NCBI GenBank assembly: GCA_023440945.1
Contig: JAEZRL010000429.1
Location: 1-7,690 of the forward strand
Direction: 5' to 3'
Length of the DNA: 7,690 nucleotides
Source: Bacteroidota bacterium
Lineage (GTDB): Bacteria > Bacteroidota > Bacteroidia > Chitinophagales > Chitinophagaceae
The notes under the pieces are model-generated. The model did no database searches and was not told the origin of the DNA. It was given only the letters and a program-made list of their open reading frames with translations. Shown here in pieces: positions 7,124 through 7,690 of this stretch; positions within the stretch are counted from its first letter, which is position 1, and each line of letters opens with the position of its first letter. The position numbers were made by a program, and so were the translations under genes.

Positions 7124-7158
7124 GAATAAGCATTTGATATTAAATTTATGGCTTATTC
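7124..7158. promoter_or_regulatory. Perfect 8-bp dyad upstream of the esterase gene, possible operator or leader hairpin
   Basis: GAATAAGC at 7124-7131 is matched exactly by GCTTATTC at 7151-7158, with ATTT (7132-7135) and AAAT (7142-7145) as an additional inner pairing. The symmetry ends 21 bases before the esterase ATG at 7180. This position suits either an operator overlapping the promoter or start of transcription, or a hairpin in the 5' leader. Perfect symmetry is seen directly; binding by the Nudix regulator is inference. No complete TTTG/TAnnTTTG promoter was recognised in this gap. Confidence 0.35.
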
Positions 7159-7179
7159 CATTATCACAAAAAGCACGAT

Positions 7180-7690
7180 ATGAAAATCATCTATCTTCTC
7201 TTTTTCTCATTTTTATTTTTTAATGTTCAGGCTCAGCAAAAAGTAATTCAACTCTACAATGGCGCTGCTCCAGGGTCAGAAGATTGGAACTGGAACGAAG
7301 CAGAAAGTGATAGCAACATGTTCAATACGAAAGTGGTGTACAATGTTACAAAACCATCGCTAACAGTATTTACACCTGATCCTTCGGTTGCAACAGGCAC
7401 TGCAATTGTTATTTGTCCGGGGGGCGCTTTTCAAACTTTATCTATAAACAGCGATGGCATTGATGTTGCGAATTGGCTTGTGAAAAGAGGTGTTACCTGT
7501 TTTGTTTTAAAATACCGTTTGATACATAGTTTAACAAACGATCCTGTAAAAGAACTGATGGATAAAATGGGTAAACCTGAATTTGAAGAACAAGCTAAAA
7601 AAGTAGTTCCTTTAGCCATTGCAGATGGAAGAGCAGCCTTAGCTTTTGTTCGCGAACATGCCAGTGAATACAATATAAAACCGGATAAAA
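7180..7690 (+). CDS. Secreted alpha/beta-hydrolase, carbohydrate-esterase-like (3' end outside the window)
   Basis: An open frame from ATG at 7180 runs to the window edge, 170 full codons. A signal peptide is clear (MKIIYLLFF, cleavage likely at VQA-QQ after residue 18), so the product is exported. The mature part starts with a strand-rich segment, KVIQLYNGAAPGSEDW, then YNVTKPSLTVFTPDP, and the oxyanion-hole motif ICPGGAF at residues 78-84, followed by GIDVANWLVKRGVTCFVLKYRL and ADGRAALAFVREHA. This pattern is that of alpha/beta-hydrolases annotated in Bacteroidota as acetylxylan-esterase or endo-xylanase-associated esterases. The nucleophile motif GxSxG, aspartate and histidine should follow just beyond the edge and cannot be confirmed. 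The divergent Nudix regulator suggests induction by a sugar or nucleotide signal. The substrate is not known; removal of acetyl or similar groups from plant polysaccharide is a family-level guess. Confidence 0.85.
   Translation, partial: MKIIYLLFFSFLFFNVQAQQKVIQLYNGAAPGSEDWNWNEAESDSNMFNTKVVYNVTKPSLTVFTPDPSVATGTAIVICPGGAFQTLSINSDGIDVANWLVKRGVTCFVLKYRLIHSLTNDPVKELMDKMGKPEFEEQAKKVVPLAIADGRAALAFVREHASEYNIKPDK

Noticed and set aside
7431..7673. An 80-codon minus-strand frame at the right edge
   Set aside because: It is antisense to the esterase frame, which has a signal peptide and family motifs; the minus-strand translation shows nothing recognisable.

Overview
The window looks like chromosomal DNA from a Bacteroidota bacterium, most likely of the Chitinophagaceae/Sphingobacteriia type. 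The supporting signs are AT-rich genes without clear Shine-Dalgarno sequences, a promoter element matching the Bacteroidota TAnnTTTG pattern, several secreted proteins ending their signal peptides in a short A-Q motif, a futalosine-pathway menaquinone gene and a Nudix-type transcription factor of the NrtR/AraR kind. The phylum call is reasonably firm; the family call is inference.

Layout from left to right. (1) At the left edge, on the minus strand, an OmpR-type response regulator overlaps by ATGA the first codons of a gene leaving the window, probably its sensor kinase. (2) Divergent from it after only 31 bases is a secreted M14-type zinc carboxypeptidase. (3) Convergent with that is a minus-strand pair, mqnC then hemB, separated by 161 bases that hold a nested inverted repeat of about 119 bp. 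The pair belongs to menaquinone and heme synthesis, two cofactor routes serving the respiratory chain. (4) Divergent from mqnC is a secreted retropepsin-like aspartic protease with a C-terminal PDZ domain. (5) Convergent with it is a Nudix-domain regulator whose Nudix box has lost key residues and which carries a C-terminal winged helix. (6) Divergent from the regulator, across 221 bases containing two dyad symmetries, is a secreted alpha/beta-hydrolase (carbohydrate-esterase-like) cut by the right edge.

Most of the window is ordinary housekeeping and cell-envelope content; no CRISPR array, tRNA, rRNA, transposase or phage gene is seen. The parts most worth a second look are the Nudix regulator/esterase divergent unit, which looks like a local metabolite-sensing switch, and the structured element between mqnC and hemB, which may be a dispersed repeat or an RNA structure. 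I did not find clear evidence for a wholly new system.
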